This document shows positions 24,926 to 34,169 of a DNA stretch of 64,000 nucleotides, piece by piece. The notes below the pieces were generated by a model. That model worked only from the letters and a program-made list of their open reading frames with translations. It ran no database searches and was not told where the DNA came from. A program made the translations under genes and the position numbers. Source of the stretch: Actinacidiphila sp. DG2A-62 (lineage in GTDB: Bacteria > Actinomycetota > Actinomycetes > Streptomycetales > Streptomycetaceae). Every line of letters starts with the position of its first letter. Within the stretch, counting starts at the first letter, position 1. The stretch covers positions 6,191,501 through 6,255,500 of the forward strand of contig NZ_JAYMGI010000002.1 of NCBI RefSeq assembly GCF_035825295.1, given 5' to 3'.

Positions 24926-26322
24926 CAGGCTGCGAGGGTGAAGTCGTCGCGGTTGAGCGTGGCGCCGAGGTGTTCGGCGAGCAGATGGCCGGCGAGCAGC
25001 GGGGGGACGGCGTTGCCGATCTGCGTGAACTGCTGGCTCTTGTTGCCAGCCCACGGGTAGTCGGCGGGGAACGTCTGCAGAATTCCGGCCTCGGCGGCGG
25101 TGATCCGGATCGGCTCCGGCACCGTGCCGTCGGCTGCGTCGGCTGCGTCGGCTGCGTCGGCTGCGTCGGCTGCGTCGGCGGTATCCGGGGTGAGGGGGTC
25201 GGAGTCGGGTTCGGCGGTGGGGCGGAGGTGGGCGCGGTCGGGTCGGGGCGGTTCGGGGACCCACAGGCACTGGTTGGAGCGGTGACCGAAGAAGAGGGTG
25301 CTGGCCGGCTGGTCGAGGCGCCGGACGGCTGAGTGGGCCTGGCTGTTGGTGCGCAGCGACCAGGACCAGCGGTGGGCTTCGGCGGTGAAGGTCGGCGCCG
25401 GCGCGTTGGCGCTGCGGTTGTCTCGGCTGCCGGTGCTCGCGGTCCAGCCCGGGCCGTCGCGGCGCGAGCGCAGCTCCACCGGTTGGTCCGTCCCACTGTG
25501 TTCGAAGGGGTGCCAGCGGCCCCAGGCGCGGGCTCCGGCCAGGGCCTTGCGGGAGCCGCTGGGGAAGGGCTCGGGCCCGCCGCCCGGTCCGCCGCCGGCG
25601 CACACGGTGGGCACCGGCCGGTCAGTCGCGCCCCATCCCAGGGCCTGGGCCATGCTGACCCACTGCTGGCGGCCCGGCCCGAAGAGCGTGTCTGGCTCGG
25701 GGCGGGCGGCGTGCGTGGGCGGCGGGGGTGCTGCGGTACGGACCCGAGAAGCCAGCAGGATCGCTCGCCTTCTGGTCTGCGGCACTCCGTAATCGGCCGC
25801 GTTGACGATGCCGGTCCAGACTGAGAACCCCCAGCCGCGCAGGACCTGCGCGTACTGTCGCCACAGCGGCAGAACGTCCGGCACCTCTTCCATGGCCACC
25901 CACTCGGGCTGCCCGGCCTGGTGCAGGGCGTGAAGGTAGCGCATCGGCTCGGCCGCGAGCAGCGACCGCGCATCGCGGCACCCGGACAGCAGCGCGGCGC
26001 GGGTGTCGCGTCCGGCGGCGAGGTCCGTCACCGCCTGGTGGACCAGCGGCTGGTCGAGCAGACCGAGCCGCTTGCCGGCCATCGACCACGCCTGGCACGG
26101 CGGGGACGCGATCAGCCCCCACGTCCGCCCGACGAACGGATGCACCGGGTATTGCGCGACGTCGGTGCGCACGGTGAGGAGTCCCGCCGCGGCGCGGGTG
26201 CGGCACGCCCAAGGGTCCCACTCCAGTCCCACGTCGCGTACGCCCAGGACGGCAGCGGCGTAGGACCAGCCGCCCGGGCCGGCGAACAGGTCGAGCACCA
26301 GTCCCGCGAAGCCACTGTTCAC
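24925..26322 (-). CDS. DNA (cytosine-5) methyltransferase
   Basis: Predicted 465 residues from the GTG at 26322, overlapping the upstream stop (GTGA). C5-methyltransferase motifs in order: I VLDLFAGPGGWSYAA, IV ASPPCQAWSMAG with the catalytic Cys, VI AMEEVPDVLPLW (EEV rather than the usual ENV), VIII PQTRRRAILLAS, and X GNAVPPLLAGHLLAEHLG. The target recognition region lies between about 230 and 400. A five-copy Ala-Ala-Asp repeat sits near residue 400. It methylates cytosine in DNA; no partner nuclease gene was seen nearby, so protection of the element from host restriction is likely. Confidence 0.9.
   Translation of the reverse strand: MNSGFAGLVLDLFAGPGGWSYAAAVLGVRDVGLEWDPWACRTRAAAGLLTVRTDVAQYPVHPFVGRTWGLIASPPCQAWSMAGKRLGLLDQPLVHQAVTDLAAGRDTRAALLSGCRDARSLLAAEPMRYLHALHQAGQPEWVAMEEVPDVLPLWRQYAQVLRGWGFSVWTGIVNAADYGVPQTRRRAILLASRVRTAAPPPPTHAARPEPDTLFGPGRQQWVSMAQALGWGATDRPVPTVCAGGGPGGGPEPFPSGSRKALAGARAWGRWHPFEHSGTDQPVELRSRRDGPGWTASTGSRDNRSANAPAPTFTAEAHRWSWSLRTNSQAHSAVRRLDQPASTLFFGHRSNQCLWVPEPPRPDRAHLRPTAEPDSDPLTPDTADAADAADAADAADAADGTVPEPIRITAAEAGILQTFPADYPWAGNKSQQFTQIGNAVPPLLAGHLLAEHLGATLNRDDFTLAA
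25129..25173. repeat. Nonamer tandem repeat (GTCGGCTGC x5)
   Basis: Five perfect 9-base units followed by a partial sixth, inside the C5 methyltransferase gene. On the coding strand they give a run of Ala-Ala-Asp units just before motif IX/X. The unit length keeps the frame when copy number changes. Confidence 0.95.
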
Positions 26323-27275
26323 GCGGCCAGCCCGAAGTCGTCCTGCGTGGCGGCCGGTTCGTCGCCGCGGCACGCCCACGGCGAGCAGCCCCCGGGCACA
26401 CCGTGCTCAAGCTCGGCCAAGGTTCCATCCGCTGGCGCGGCGTCCAAAGCGGTCTGCCGGTCGGCCCATTCGCGGGCGGTGACGTGGTCGATCGGCGCTT
26501 GGGCGAGCGGCACGCGCGAGCGGTGCAGGAACGCCTGGCCCAGCAGCCGGTTGCCCGTGGCGTTGGCTCGGGCGTTGCCGGCGCGGATCGCCGCGTCGAA
26601 CGCGACGACGTCCTCCCATTCCTCGGGAGAATGGTCACGGATGTTTCTCCACTGTGCGTTTCCGTGAAAGGGGCAGCCCAAGCAGCTGGATTTTGGGGTG
26701 TCGGTCAGGCCGCGTGATTCCAGGTATCGGACGCAATCGGCGCGGGACCAGTCCATGTCCACAATGAGGGGGTGCCGGTTGCGCATGTAGGCGACATCGG
26801 CGTCCTTCGCGCGGTGGAACTCGTCCGTGGAGATACCGACCCACTGCTCGACGAAAACATCCTTTGGGATGCGTTGCGGATAGGGGTACCCGAGGATCGC
26901 CCGGACTTGCTTCTTGATCGGCTTGATCTTGTATTCGCCGGTGCACTGCCGCCGCGTCATCCCAGGCCGACCGTCCTGGTTGAGGATGTAGAGCGGCATG
27001 GAAGCGAAGCGGCGTTCAGGGTCGAGCGCGTCGTTTCTGATGTTTCCCGTCGACACGCGCAGAACTGGTATACCTGCGGGTTCGGCTATCTCGCGCTGAA
27101 TACGTTCGAGATGGGAGTAGACGGATTTTGGCTCCCAGCCCGTGTCGGCGAATATCGCATAGTCGATTTTTGGGAGGACGCCTTGCGCGGACAGGCTGAG
27201 CAGTGTGGTGGACTGGACTCCGGCGCCGAGGGACAGAATGCGGTAGGCGGGGCGGGCGGGCTGTGACAAAGGCGT
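26319..27275 (-). CDS. PAPS-reductase-like adenine-nucleotide alpha hydrolase
   Basis: Predicted 318 residues with the start at an ACG at 27275, 6 bases behind AGGAAG; a TTG at 27269 is the other choice, and a reading from 27434 adds an unrelated Pro/His-rich leader. RILSLGAGVQSTTLLSLSAQ is the PP-loop ATP site in its SxGxxS form, IFADTGWEP follows, and RRQCTGEYKIKPIK and SSCLGCPFHG give a cysteine pair near residue 220. Phage and plasmid proteins of this kind sit beside DNA-modification genes. Here it overlaps the C5 methyltransferase, so a joint role in DNA modification is plausible but unproven. Confidence 0.76.
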   Translation of the reverse strand, partial: TPLSQPARPAYRILSLGAGVQSTTLLSLSAQGVLPKIDYAIFADTGWEPKSVYSHLERIQREIAEPAGIPVLRVSTGNIRNDALDPERRFASMPLYILNQDGRPGMTRRQCTGEYKIKPIKKQVRAILGYPYPQRIPKDVFVEQWVGISTDEFHRAKDADVAYMRNRHPLIVDMDWSRADCVRYLESRGLTDTPKSSCLGCPFHGNAQWRNIRDHSPEEWEDVVAFDAAIRAGNARANATGNRLLGQAFLHRSRVPLAQAPIDHVTAREWADRQTALDAAPADGTLAELEHGVPGGCSPWACRGDEPAATQDDFGLAA

Positions 27276-27389
27276 GCGGGGCTTCCTGTTCTGATGGGCC
27301 GGGCGACCAGCGGGCCCGGGGCGGGCCGGTGGGCCTGGGACACGGGGTGATGCCGCAGGTGTCGGCGGTGGCTGCGCGAGGCGCTCGCA

Positions 27390-27760
27390 CGGGCCGATGC
27401 CGTGGTGGTGTTCGCCTGCGTGGGCCAGGCGCACGGCGACGCGGTGAACGGGCCGGCAGCGTCTGTCAGGTCCGCAGCGACACCGCGAGGAGATTCGGTG
27501 CCCGTGGTGAGCGCCTGCTGACCGCCCGCGTCAAGCAAGCGGCTCAGGGCCGGCAGGAGCCCGCAGACGTCGTTCGCGATCAGGTCGGCCAGACCAGCGG
27601 CAGCGTCCCGGTGCTGGGCACCGGACGTCGCTGCGGCAAGGGCCTGGAGTTAGTCGCCGAGGCGGTCTCCGCCGTCGCCGTCAGGGCCGGCGTTCTGGGT
27701 GGTGAGGTCGGGAATCGAGATCGACGCGGTATCCGGTCAGGACGAGCATGTGCGCCGTGT
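27390..27760 (-). pseudogene. Degraded hypothetical gene
   Basis: Pieces of one likely protein lie in different frames: MLVLTGYRVDLDSR, then PDLTTQNAGPDGDGGDRLGD, an in-frame TAA at 27650-27652, then LQALAAATSGAQHRDAA, LADLIANDVCGLLPALSRLL and TGTESPRGVAADLTDAAGPF. The order reads like a Streptomyces hypothetical family with one frameshift near 27725 and one stop. I am moderately confident it is broken rather than noncoding. Confidence 0.45.
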
Positions 27761-27795
27761 GTGTGGCCTGCTCGTTCTTCGGTGGTCCAGGGGCG

Positions 27796-29184
27796 TCAGC
27801 GTGCGTGACGGTGCCGCCCTGCGGACTCGGCCGTCGGTGCCGGTGAGGTGAGGGGCGGGGACGAGGGGGGTTCCCGGCGGGCATCGGTGGCGGGGTGCAC
27901 GGATGGGTGGCGCTGGGCGGTGCGGCGGCACCGGCCCTCGGCGAGCTCGAAGGCCAGATCCTGCAGGACCGCTGCGGGGGTCTGCGAGGACAGATGGATG
28001 GCCCACACCGGGCGATCGGCGTTGTCGCCGCCCCAGAGCGTCCAGGTCCGGGAGTCGCGGCCGGGCCGTGCTTGGGCGGCGAAGGCGTCGAATCGTACGC
28101 CCGCGCCGTCAGCTCGCGGGGGCGCCCACCGGATGAAGCGCCCTTCCACGCTCTGAGCCCAGCCTGCCAGTGGCCGGGCCACGTGAGCGACGGCCTGCTC
28201 GCTCACCGCGCCATCATCTGTCGAAGCCGCTCCGGACGTGAGGGAGTCCAGGAGCGTGGACACCATCTCCACGGGGGTGGAAGCGGTCGCAGTAGCGTGC
28301 CACAGGCGCTCGCCGACCTGCGACTCGTAGGCGGCGACCGTCCACCTGGGTTCGCCGGCACGGGGCTCGTGGACGAACTCCACGCGCAGCAGGAGGGATT
28401 CATGGCTGGCGATGGTGGTCTCGTCGTGCGGCCGGTACCTCTCCCACTCGCCGTCCTGGGCGAGAAGGGACTCGAGCAGCTCCGTATGGTCGCCGGGGTC
28501 CCCGTCGTACACGGGCACCGTCGTTAGAGGCGTTGGGGCCGCTTGCTCGGTCTGCGTGTCCCGCTTCCCGGCGGGGTTGAGGACGCGGGCGATGCGCTGT
28601 TCGGCGCGGGTGGCGGGTGCGGGGCCGGGGCGTACGAGGTCGCCGTACTGATGGTAGAAGTCGGCTACGGCTTCGTCCCGGCTGCCGAAAGCACGTGCCA
28701 CCTGCCGCAGGTGGTCGTGGCCGTGCAGCAACACGCTGTGCCCGGCGGCGTAGGTGCCCACCGCGGCGACGGTGCGCCAGACGGGGACGTGATGGTGGAT
28801 GACGAGGTGGCCTGTGGCGATGTCGTCGTAGATCTTCTGGGCTTCGGCGCCGACGTCGCGGATCTCCTGCCGGCTGAGTTGGGACATCGGGTACTCGGCC
28901 CAGGTCAAGTCGGTGTCGAAGTCCTGCTGGAGTGCGAAGTCGGCGCCGACGGTGATGCCCGCTTTGCGCAGCTCACGGGTGGCGGCGTCGGCGTAGTGGG
29001 CCTCCTGACGGTCGATGCGCACGAGCACCAGCGTGTCCGCGCGGCGGCCAGGCGCCGGTCGGAAGGCGTGGGCGAGCAGGATGCGGCGGGCTGCGTTCGC
29101 ATGTGGTCCACCGATCCGGGCGAGGACCGCACTGTTGTCCTTGGGATGCGGGTCGAGCCTGACGTCGGTGGTGGTGTGGGTCAT
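27796..29184 (-). CDS. DUF317-like hypothetical protein
   Basis: Predicted 462 residues from the ATG at 29184. The first 190 residues (ARRILLAHAFRPAPGRRADT, then LVIHHHVPVWRTVAAVGTYA, and SVLLHGHDHLRQVARAF) are not a family I can name. The C-terminal part has DUF317 character: WTVAAYESQVGERLWHATAT, VEMVSTLLDSL, WTLWGGDNADRPVWAIHLSS and AAVLQDLAFELAEG. DUF317 proteins are abundant and paralogous in Streptomyces. No membrane segment. The tail is Pro/Ser-rich. Confidence 0.75.
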   Translation of the reverse strand: MTHTTTDVRLDPHPKDNSAVLARIGGPHANAARRILLAHAFRPAPGRRADTLVLVRIDRQEAHYADAATRELRKAGITVGADFALQQDFDTDLTWAEYPMSQLSRQEIRDVGAEAQKIYDDIATGHLVIHHHVPVWRTVAAVGTYAAGHSVLLHGHDHLRQVARAFGSRDEAVADFYHQYGDLVRPGPAPATRAEQRIARVLNPAGKRDTQTEQAAPTPLTTVPVYDGDPGDHTELLESLLAQDGEWERYRPHDETTIASHESLLLRVEFVHEPRAGEPRWTVAAYESQVGERLWHATATASTPVEMVSTLLDSLTSGAASTDDGAVSEQAVAHVARPLAGWAQSVEGRFIRWAPPRADGAGVRFDAFAAQARPGRDSRTWTLWGGDNADRPVWAIHLSSQTPAAVLQDLAFELAEGRCRRTAQRHPSVHPATDARREPPSSPPLTSPAPTAESAGRHRHAR

Positions 29185-29212
29185 GTGCCTCCTGCTTCTT
29201 GGCGGTGCTGGA

Positions 29213-29722
29213 TCAGCGGCTGGGGCCGCGGGCGGCGGTCAGGGGGATCGCGTAGAGACGGGTGGCGCTGGTGTCGTGGACCCGGGCGGTGATCTGGCTG
29301 GGCTTGGGGACGGCAGAGCGTGTGAGGTGGCGGGCGGCGGCCTGGCGGATGAGGGCCTGCTGCACGTGCTCGGGCTGGGCGTCGATCGCGGTGATCAGAG
29401 CGGGCAGCTCGGGTGCGAACAGCCCCGGCGAGGTGCTGGTTGTGACTTCGGCGACCAAGCGTGCGGTCTCGGCCTCGACCAGCGGAGCCCAGGCGAAATC
29501 CAGGCCCTTGTGCTCGCAGGCGAACAGGCCGCCGCCCTCCAGGGACGCCGAGAACGGGTAGGCGTCGTCGAGCATGTCGGCCATGCTGTGCAGGAGAAGG
29601 CCGACGGCCTCGTGCAGCTTCCGGGCCAGTCCGGGGTCGCGGAGCCATCGGATGCTCTCGGCGGGAGCAGCGGCCGGCACGGGCTCCTGGTGGGAACCGC
29701 GCGTGGTGGGGGACTCGGGCAT
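29213..29722 (-). CDS. Conserved hypothetical protein
   Basis: Predicted 169 residues from the ATG at 29722. A helical core is visible (LARKLHEAVGLLLHSMADML, LVEAETARLVAEVTT, HVQQALIRQAAARHL). No catalytic motif or membrane segment. It stands in the same minus-strand run as the DUF317-like gene downstream. Function unknown. Confidence 0.66.
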   Translation of the reverse strand: MPESPTTRGSHQEPVPAAAPAESIRWLRDPGLARKLHEAVGLLLHSMADMLDDAYPFSASLEGGGLFACEHKGLDFAWAPLVEAETARLVAEVTTSTSPGLFAPELPALITAIDAQPEHVQQALIRQAAARHLTRSAVPKPSQITARVHDTSATRLYAIPLTAARGPSR

Positions 29723-29814
29723 GAAGGCTCCTTCGGGGAGTGTGCGGCGACGGTTGGCCGCGGGCGGTGGGCTTAGCGCCGGGCGTGTGCGGGCGGCTGT
29801 GGCGGGTGGCGGAG

Positions 29815-30672
29815 TCAGCGGCGCCGCTCGGTCGGCGGTGGCGGCGCGGGCCGGGCGACCGGGGCAGCGGGGGGCAGGGCGCTCAGGACCGCGTGTCCGG
29901 CATCGGTGACGTAGAGTCTTTGCCCGCGGTACAGGCTGGTGCTCGGGTCGCGGGCGACCAAACCGAGGCGGCCCAGCGCTGCGTAGGTGGACATCGTGAT
30001 CCGCACCCCGCCCCCTGCGGAGATGCGCGCCGTTCCGATCCGTCCAGGTTCGTACATCGTCACGCCGCCCGCCGCGATGGCCCGCAGTGCGTTGGTCTGT
30101 GCGGCGGTGAGTCGGCGGGAGCGGGTCGGAGCTGGCGCGTGAGCGGTCTCGGCGGCTGGGGTGCTGCGGGCGTTATCGCTGCTGGTTGCGGGTGCCGTGC
30201 CGGTGGGGTAGTCGGTCAGGGGTGCTGCGGCATACAGGCACGCCGTCGCGCAGGACTGGAGCGTGCGGGAGGCGTCGCGCAGCTTCTCAGCGATCGCTTG
30301 CCGTGCCCTGTCGTGCTCGGGGTCCTGGGGGCCCTGCCCGGACTGAGGCTGGGAGACAGCAGCGGCGAGGGGGAATGCGGTGACGGCATCGGTGAGGACC
30401 AGACCGGCTTCGGTGGTGTCCCGGGCGACAGTGGCCACGGTCCTCAGGACCTGCAGATGCTCGGGGATGTCGGAGGTGGTGAAGGCGGTCAAGGCGCGCA
30501 GTCGTTCCAGGACGCGACGGGTGAGGGCCTGGGTGTCCAGGACGCGGGCGCTGAGCCATGTCAGGCCGTCGGTGTCCAGGTGGGGCGGGCCGTCGGCGAG
30601 GGCGAAGAGCAGGTCGGTGTAGTCACGCGAGAGGTGGCGGAGCTTGTCGACCTCGTCGTTGGCGGTGGTGAT
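29815..30672 (-). CDS. Hypothetical protein with C-terminal winged-helix-like region, probable ATC start
   Basis: Predicted 285 residues. AAGGAG ends directly before a TTG (30678), too close to use; 6 bases further is ATC at 30672, which I take as the start (reading TTANDEVDKLRHLSRDYTDL after it). Residues about 1-140 are helical; about 190-260 look like a winged helix used in DNA binding (LTAAQTNALRAIAAGGVTMY, STYAALGRLGLVARDP, LYVTDAGHAVLSAL). A transcriptional role within the element is possible. No known family name. Confidence 0.6.
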   Translation of the reverse strand: MTTANDEVDKLRHLSRDYTDLLFALADGPPHLDTDGLTWLSARVLDTQALTRRVLERLRALTAFTTSDIPEHLQVLRTVATVARDTTEAGLVLTDAVTAFPLAAAVSQPQSGQGPQDPEHDRARQAIAEKLRDASRTLQSCATACLYAAAPLTDYPTGTAPATSSDNARSTPAAETAHAPAPTRSRRLTAAQTNALRAIAAGGVTMYEPGRIGTARISAGGGVRITMSTYAALGRLGLVARDPSTSLYRGQRLYVTDAGHAVLSALPPAAPVARPAPPPPTERRR

Positions 30673-30708
30673 GGGCAACTCCTTGCGGGAGGACGGGGAT
30701 CGAAGTGA

Positions 30709-31689
30709 TCAGGGCAGTGGATGCGGGGCGGATGGGTTCGCGTGGGGGAAGCGCAGGGCGGATGCGGCGGCGTAGCGGGGATCGAGGTCGATGGCGATCC
30801 AGCGGCGGCCGAGGCTTTCGGCGGCCTGTCCGGTGGTGTTGGAACCGGAGAAGAAGTCCACAACCAGGTCACCGGGCGTGGTGCACAGCGTGATGAAGAA
30901 CTCCGGCAGCCCAGGCGGTTAGCGGGCCGGGTGCGGGCGGATGCCGCGGTTGCGGCAGGAGCGCTGGTAGGCGTCGTTGGAGGCGCTGTTGGGCATGGTC
31001 AGCAGGTTGGCGGGCAGGGCTCCGCCCTGGTCGGCGTCGAAGGCGGCGCTGACGGTGTGGCCCGAGGGCCGCGGGCCCGGGGCGAAATGCCGCCGCGGGT
31101 CGGCCAGCAGCCGCCGCATCGACGCCGAGTACGGAGTCTTCACCCCGCGGGTGTCGGCCTTGGGATGCGGGGTCTTGGACAGCCACCAGATCGGGGTGAC
31201 GGTGTCCTTGGCGCGGATCTTGCGTTTGGTGACCCACTGGGCCGGTGTCGGGAGCCGGGAGGGGTTGTGCCAGTAGAAGTCCTGGGCGAGGTGGAACCCG
31301 AGGCGGTCGGTGCAGGCCAGCAGCAGCCGGAACTGGTGCAGCGAGCGTACGGGCAGTCCGCGCTGGTAGGCGCCGCCGATGTCCACCACCAGGCTCCCGT
31401 CCGGCTTCAGCGCCCGGTGGGCGGGCCGAAGGAACTCCAGCAGCCAGGCGACGTAGGTGTCCTGGTCGGGATTGCCGTACTCCTTCGGGCGCAGCAGCGG
31501 GAACGGCGGCGAGGTCACGAACAGATCCACACTGCCGGCGGTCAGTTCCTGCAGGAGCAGGCGGCTGTCGCCGCTGTACTGCGCACCCAGCGGGGTCGTG
31601 TAGTGCAGCAGCCCGGACGGAAGCTGCACATGCTCGGTGGCTTTCGCCCTGCCGCTGCCCCGCCTCCGCCCGGGGTCCGGGGCCGTCAT
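30709..31689 (-). pseudogene. DNA methyltransferase (N4/N6 type) interrupted by an in-frame TAA
   Basis: Starts ATG at 31689, overlapping the coupling-protein stop. Motif IV is TSPPFPLLRPKEYG, the TSPPF form seen in many N4-cytosine enzymes, followed by LKPDGSLVVDIGGAYQRG. At 30919-30921 the frame has TAA. In the same frame beyond it come GLPEFFITLCTTPGDLVVD, then motif I FFSGSNTTGQAAESLGRRW and IAIDLDPRYAAASALRF, ending at TGA 30709. Without readthrough the 256-residue product lacks the AdoMet-binding motif I and should be inactive. The order IV before I is the beta-class arrangement. Confidence 0.82.
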
Positions 31690-33482
31690 GCAGCCTGCCC
31701 GGCGTAGCCCCTGGACAGGGATTTAGCGATGGCGCGGGCGGTGATGGCCTTGGAGGCCGCAGCGGAGGCCGCGGACAGCTGTTCGGCGCCAGGCTCCTGA
31801 TACCAGGGGCGGAGGGTGAGCATCGCGGCGCGAAGCCCCGTGGCGAACAGCAGCGCCGATCCCTTGGCCAAGGCGCGGATTGCGTCGGGGGGAAGGATCC
31901 GCTCCTGCCGCATCGAGATGCTCGTGGACTTGCCCGAGTCGCTGTGGGAGGTGGAGGTGGTTTCGACGTCGTGGTCGCCGATGAGGCGGGAGAGTTTGTC
32001 GGCGAAGTCTGGGTCGTCGATGCCGGAGCCGATGACCTTGATGGTTGCCGCCGACCACATGGCGTCCATGCCGGCCTCGCCCCAGACCTTCTGGCCCTGA
32101 CGGTAGGACTGCAGGATCGTCAGCGGGATGATCCCTCGGGAGCCGAGGTGGGAGTACAGGTCCGGCAGGTCGCTGATCTTGCAGACGTTGGCGGCCTCGT
32201 CCAGGATCGCGATCAGCGGCGGGTCGAGGCGTCCGCCGGCGCGTTCGGCGGCGGTGGTGGCGGTGCGCATCACGGAGTCGGCGCACGCTGCGATCAGGGC
32301 GGAGGCGCCTCCGCCGCCGTCCTTGGACAGCAGGTAGAGGGTGTCGCGGCTGGCCACGAAGTCCTCGGGGCGGAATTCGGAGATGCCGGGCTGGGGGGTG
32401 ACCCAGGCGGCGATGTCGGCGTTGAGCAGGCACGCGGCGTACTGGCGGGCGGTTTCGTAGATGCCGTCGCGGGTCTCAGGCGGTCCTTCCACGGTGCCCT
32501 TGAGCTGGGCGGCGACGGGGCCGAAGCGGTGGTCGCGCAGGATGTCCAGCGGGGTGCGGTCGGCGGGGAACGCCAGCCAGGTCATCACGTCGGTGATGGG
32601 CCGGCGGTCGTTGGCCGCGGCCAGGAACAGCTGGCTGAGGACGTTGGAAGCGGCTTTGGACCAGAAATCGCCCTGCTGACTCGCATCCACGGAGGCGGCG
32701 AGGAAGTGCCCGGCCAGGCGCCCGGCGCCTTCCAGGGTGGTGGCATCAGCCAGCGGGTTCCACCACAGGGCGCGCTCGGCGTGGGCGATCTGCTGCGGGT
32801 CCATTGTCCACGTCCGCCCCACGGCCGCGCGGGCGTCGAGGGTGGCGGTGTAGGCGTCACCGGCGGCCTTGTTCGAGGTCAGGAGCACCGGACCGGGGGC
32901 GTTGAGGATCGCCGGAATGGCAAGGCAGGTGGTCTTGCCCGATCGCGGGGCCATGATCGCCACCGCGACGTCCTCGAAGCCCATGCGAACCTCGTGGCGG
33001 GTGCCGGCCAGATTCCCGAGCAGGATCCCGGTCTGGTGCGGGGCCGGCTTCCTCACGTCAAGGCTGGGCCGCAGGCTACGCGCCTTGGCCGTGACCGCGG
33101 GGGCGAGCAGGGGCTGGAGGTCGCCTCGCCTGGCCATGTCGGCAGCCGCGGGCGTGCGCTTGGTCACGCGGCCTCGTCGGTGCCACCACCAGCGTCCGAC
33201 AAGGCCCGCGAGGACGGCGGCGAACGTCGCGGGAACGACGAAGCGGCCGATCAGCAGAGTGGTGCGGCCGGTATGCGGCCACAGCAGGGCGGGATGAAGG
33301 AGGGCGTCGGCGGGCCGGTAGGGTGCCCAGGGCCCGGAGCGGGTCACGACGGTGGCGCAGTTCCCGCCCAGCCAGACGGCGGTGGCGGCGGGAACGGCCA
33401 CCGCGATGGCACCGATGATCAGTTTGAACAGCCAGTCGGTGAGGTCCGACGTGCCGGTGGACGGTGAGGGCTTAGTGGGCAT
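31686..33482 (-). CDS. Type IV coupling protein (TraG/VirD4-like)
   Basis: Predicted 598 residues from the ATG at 33482. Two N-terminal membrane segments (WLFKLIIGAIAVAVPAATAV and LLIGRFVVPATFAAVLAGLV) precede an ATPase domain with Walker A IMAPRSGKTTCLAIPAIL near 185, a Walker B-like LIAILDEAANVCKISDLPD near 430, and the T4CP signature LTILQSYRQGQKVWGEAGM. It sits at the inner membrane, links the relaxase-DNA complex to the transfer channel and powers DNA export. Its stop overlaps the start of the broken methyltransferase gene. Confidence 0.93.
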   Translation of the reverse strand: MPTKPSPSTGTSDLTDWLFKLIIGAIAVAVPAATAVWLGGNCATVVTRSGPWAPYRPADALLHPALLWPHTGRTTLLIGRFVVPATFAAVLAGLVGRWWWHRRGRVTKRTPAAADMARRGDLQPLLAPAVTAKARSLRPSLDVRKPAPHQTGILLGNLAGTRHEVRMGFEDVAVAIMAPRSGKTTCLAIPAILNAPGPVLLTSNKAAGDAYTATLDARAAVGRTWTMDPQQIAHAERALWWNPLADATTLEGAGRLAGHFLAASVDASQQGDFWSKAASNVLSQLFLAAANDRRPITDVMTWLAFPADRTPLDILRDHRFGPVAAQLKGTVEGPPETRDGIYETARQYAACLLNADIAAWVTPQPGISEFRPEDFVASRDTLYLLSKDGGGGASALIAACADSVMRTATTAAERAGGRLDPPLIAILDEAANVCKISDLPDLYSHLGSRGIIPLTILQSYRQGQKVWGEAGMDAMWSAATIKVIGSGIDDPDFADKLSRLIGDHDVETTSTSHSDSGKSTSISMRQERILPPDAIRALAKGSALLFATGLRAAMLTLRPWYQEPGAEQLSAASAAASKAITARAIAKSLSRGYAGQAA

Positions 33483-33521
33483 CCTTCTCCGCGAGGTCGG
33501 GACGTGCAGACCGTGTCCGCA

Positions 33522-34169
33522 TCAGGGGACTTGGTGAGGGCGGGGAGCGGTGCGCGCAACTGGACCGGGCAGTGTCACGGTCAACGCGGGGGCGGGCGGA
33601 GCTGGGTCATGCCAGGTGTTGTGCTCCGTCTGCGGCGCCGTTGCTTGTTGCAGGGCGGCGGCCAGATCGGGATCGATACCGATCCTGATGCCCACGGCCC
33701 CTGCACTGGTGCGCAGCGTGGTGAGGGCGACGCGGATCGCGGCGGCGTCGTGGGCGTTCCCGGGAAGGGTGTAGACGAACTCGCCTGGTTCGGTGACGAA
33801 GCCGGCGTGGCGGAGCAGTTCGTCCTCGATACCGGGGTCGTCCTCGGTGGTCAGGGCGACCAGGCCGAGGGATCGGTGCAGCCCGACGGCGATGCGGTTG
33901 GGATCGATGAGGGAGGACTCCAAAGCGGATCGAGGGACGTACGGCGAGGTTGCCGGTAGGGGAGAGTTGCGGGCGTCACCGGCTCGGCACTGCGGGTGGG
34001 GTTGTCGCCGAACCGGTCGGATCGCTGGGGCGAGTTCCGCGCAGATCTCGCTGTGTCCGCCGCGCCCGGCGCGCCGGATGTGGGGGCGTGCGCGTAGGAG
34101 CGCCAGCGGGGTCACCCGGGCGCGCGGGCGCGGCGTCGCGGGGAGCATTGGACGCCGAGGCGGGGTCAT
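33522..34169 (-). CDS. Hypothetical protein between coupling protein and DUF317-like gene
   Basis: Predicted 215 residues; the ATG at 34169 overlaps the DUF317-like stop (ATGA), which decides the start. The first 75 residues are Arg/Pro-rich and probably disordered. The ordered part reads YVPRSALESSLIDPNRIAVG, LGLVALTTEDDPGIEDELLR, FVTEPGEFVYTLPGNAHDAA and ALTTLRTSAGAVGIRIGIDP. I do not recognise the family. A Pro-rich tail closes it. Confidence 0.66.
   Translation of the reverse strand: MTPPRRPMLPATPRPRARVTPLALLRARPHIRRAGRGGHSEICAELAPAIRPVRRQPHPQCRAGDARNSPLPATSPYVPRSALESSLIDPNRIAVGLHRSLGLVALTTEDDPGIEDELLRHAGFVTEPGEFVYTLPGNAHDAAAIRVALTTLRTSAGAVGIRIGIDPDLAAALQQATAPQTEHNTWHDPAPPAPALTVTLPGPVARTAPRPHQVP

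Noticed and set aside
31245..33467. A 740-codon frame on the plus strand
   Set aside because: It is antisense to the coupling protein gene; composition is Gly/Arg-rich, typical of shadow frames at high GC.
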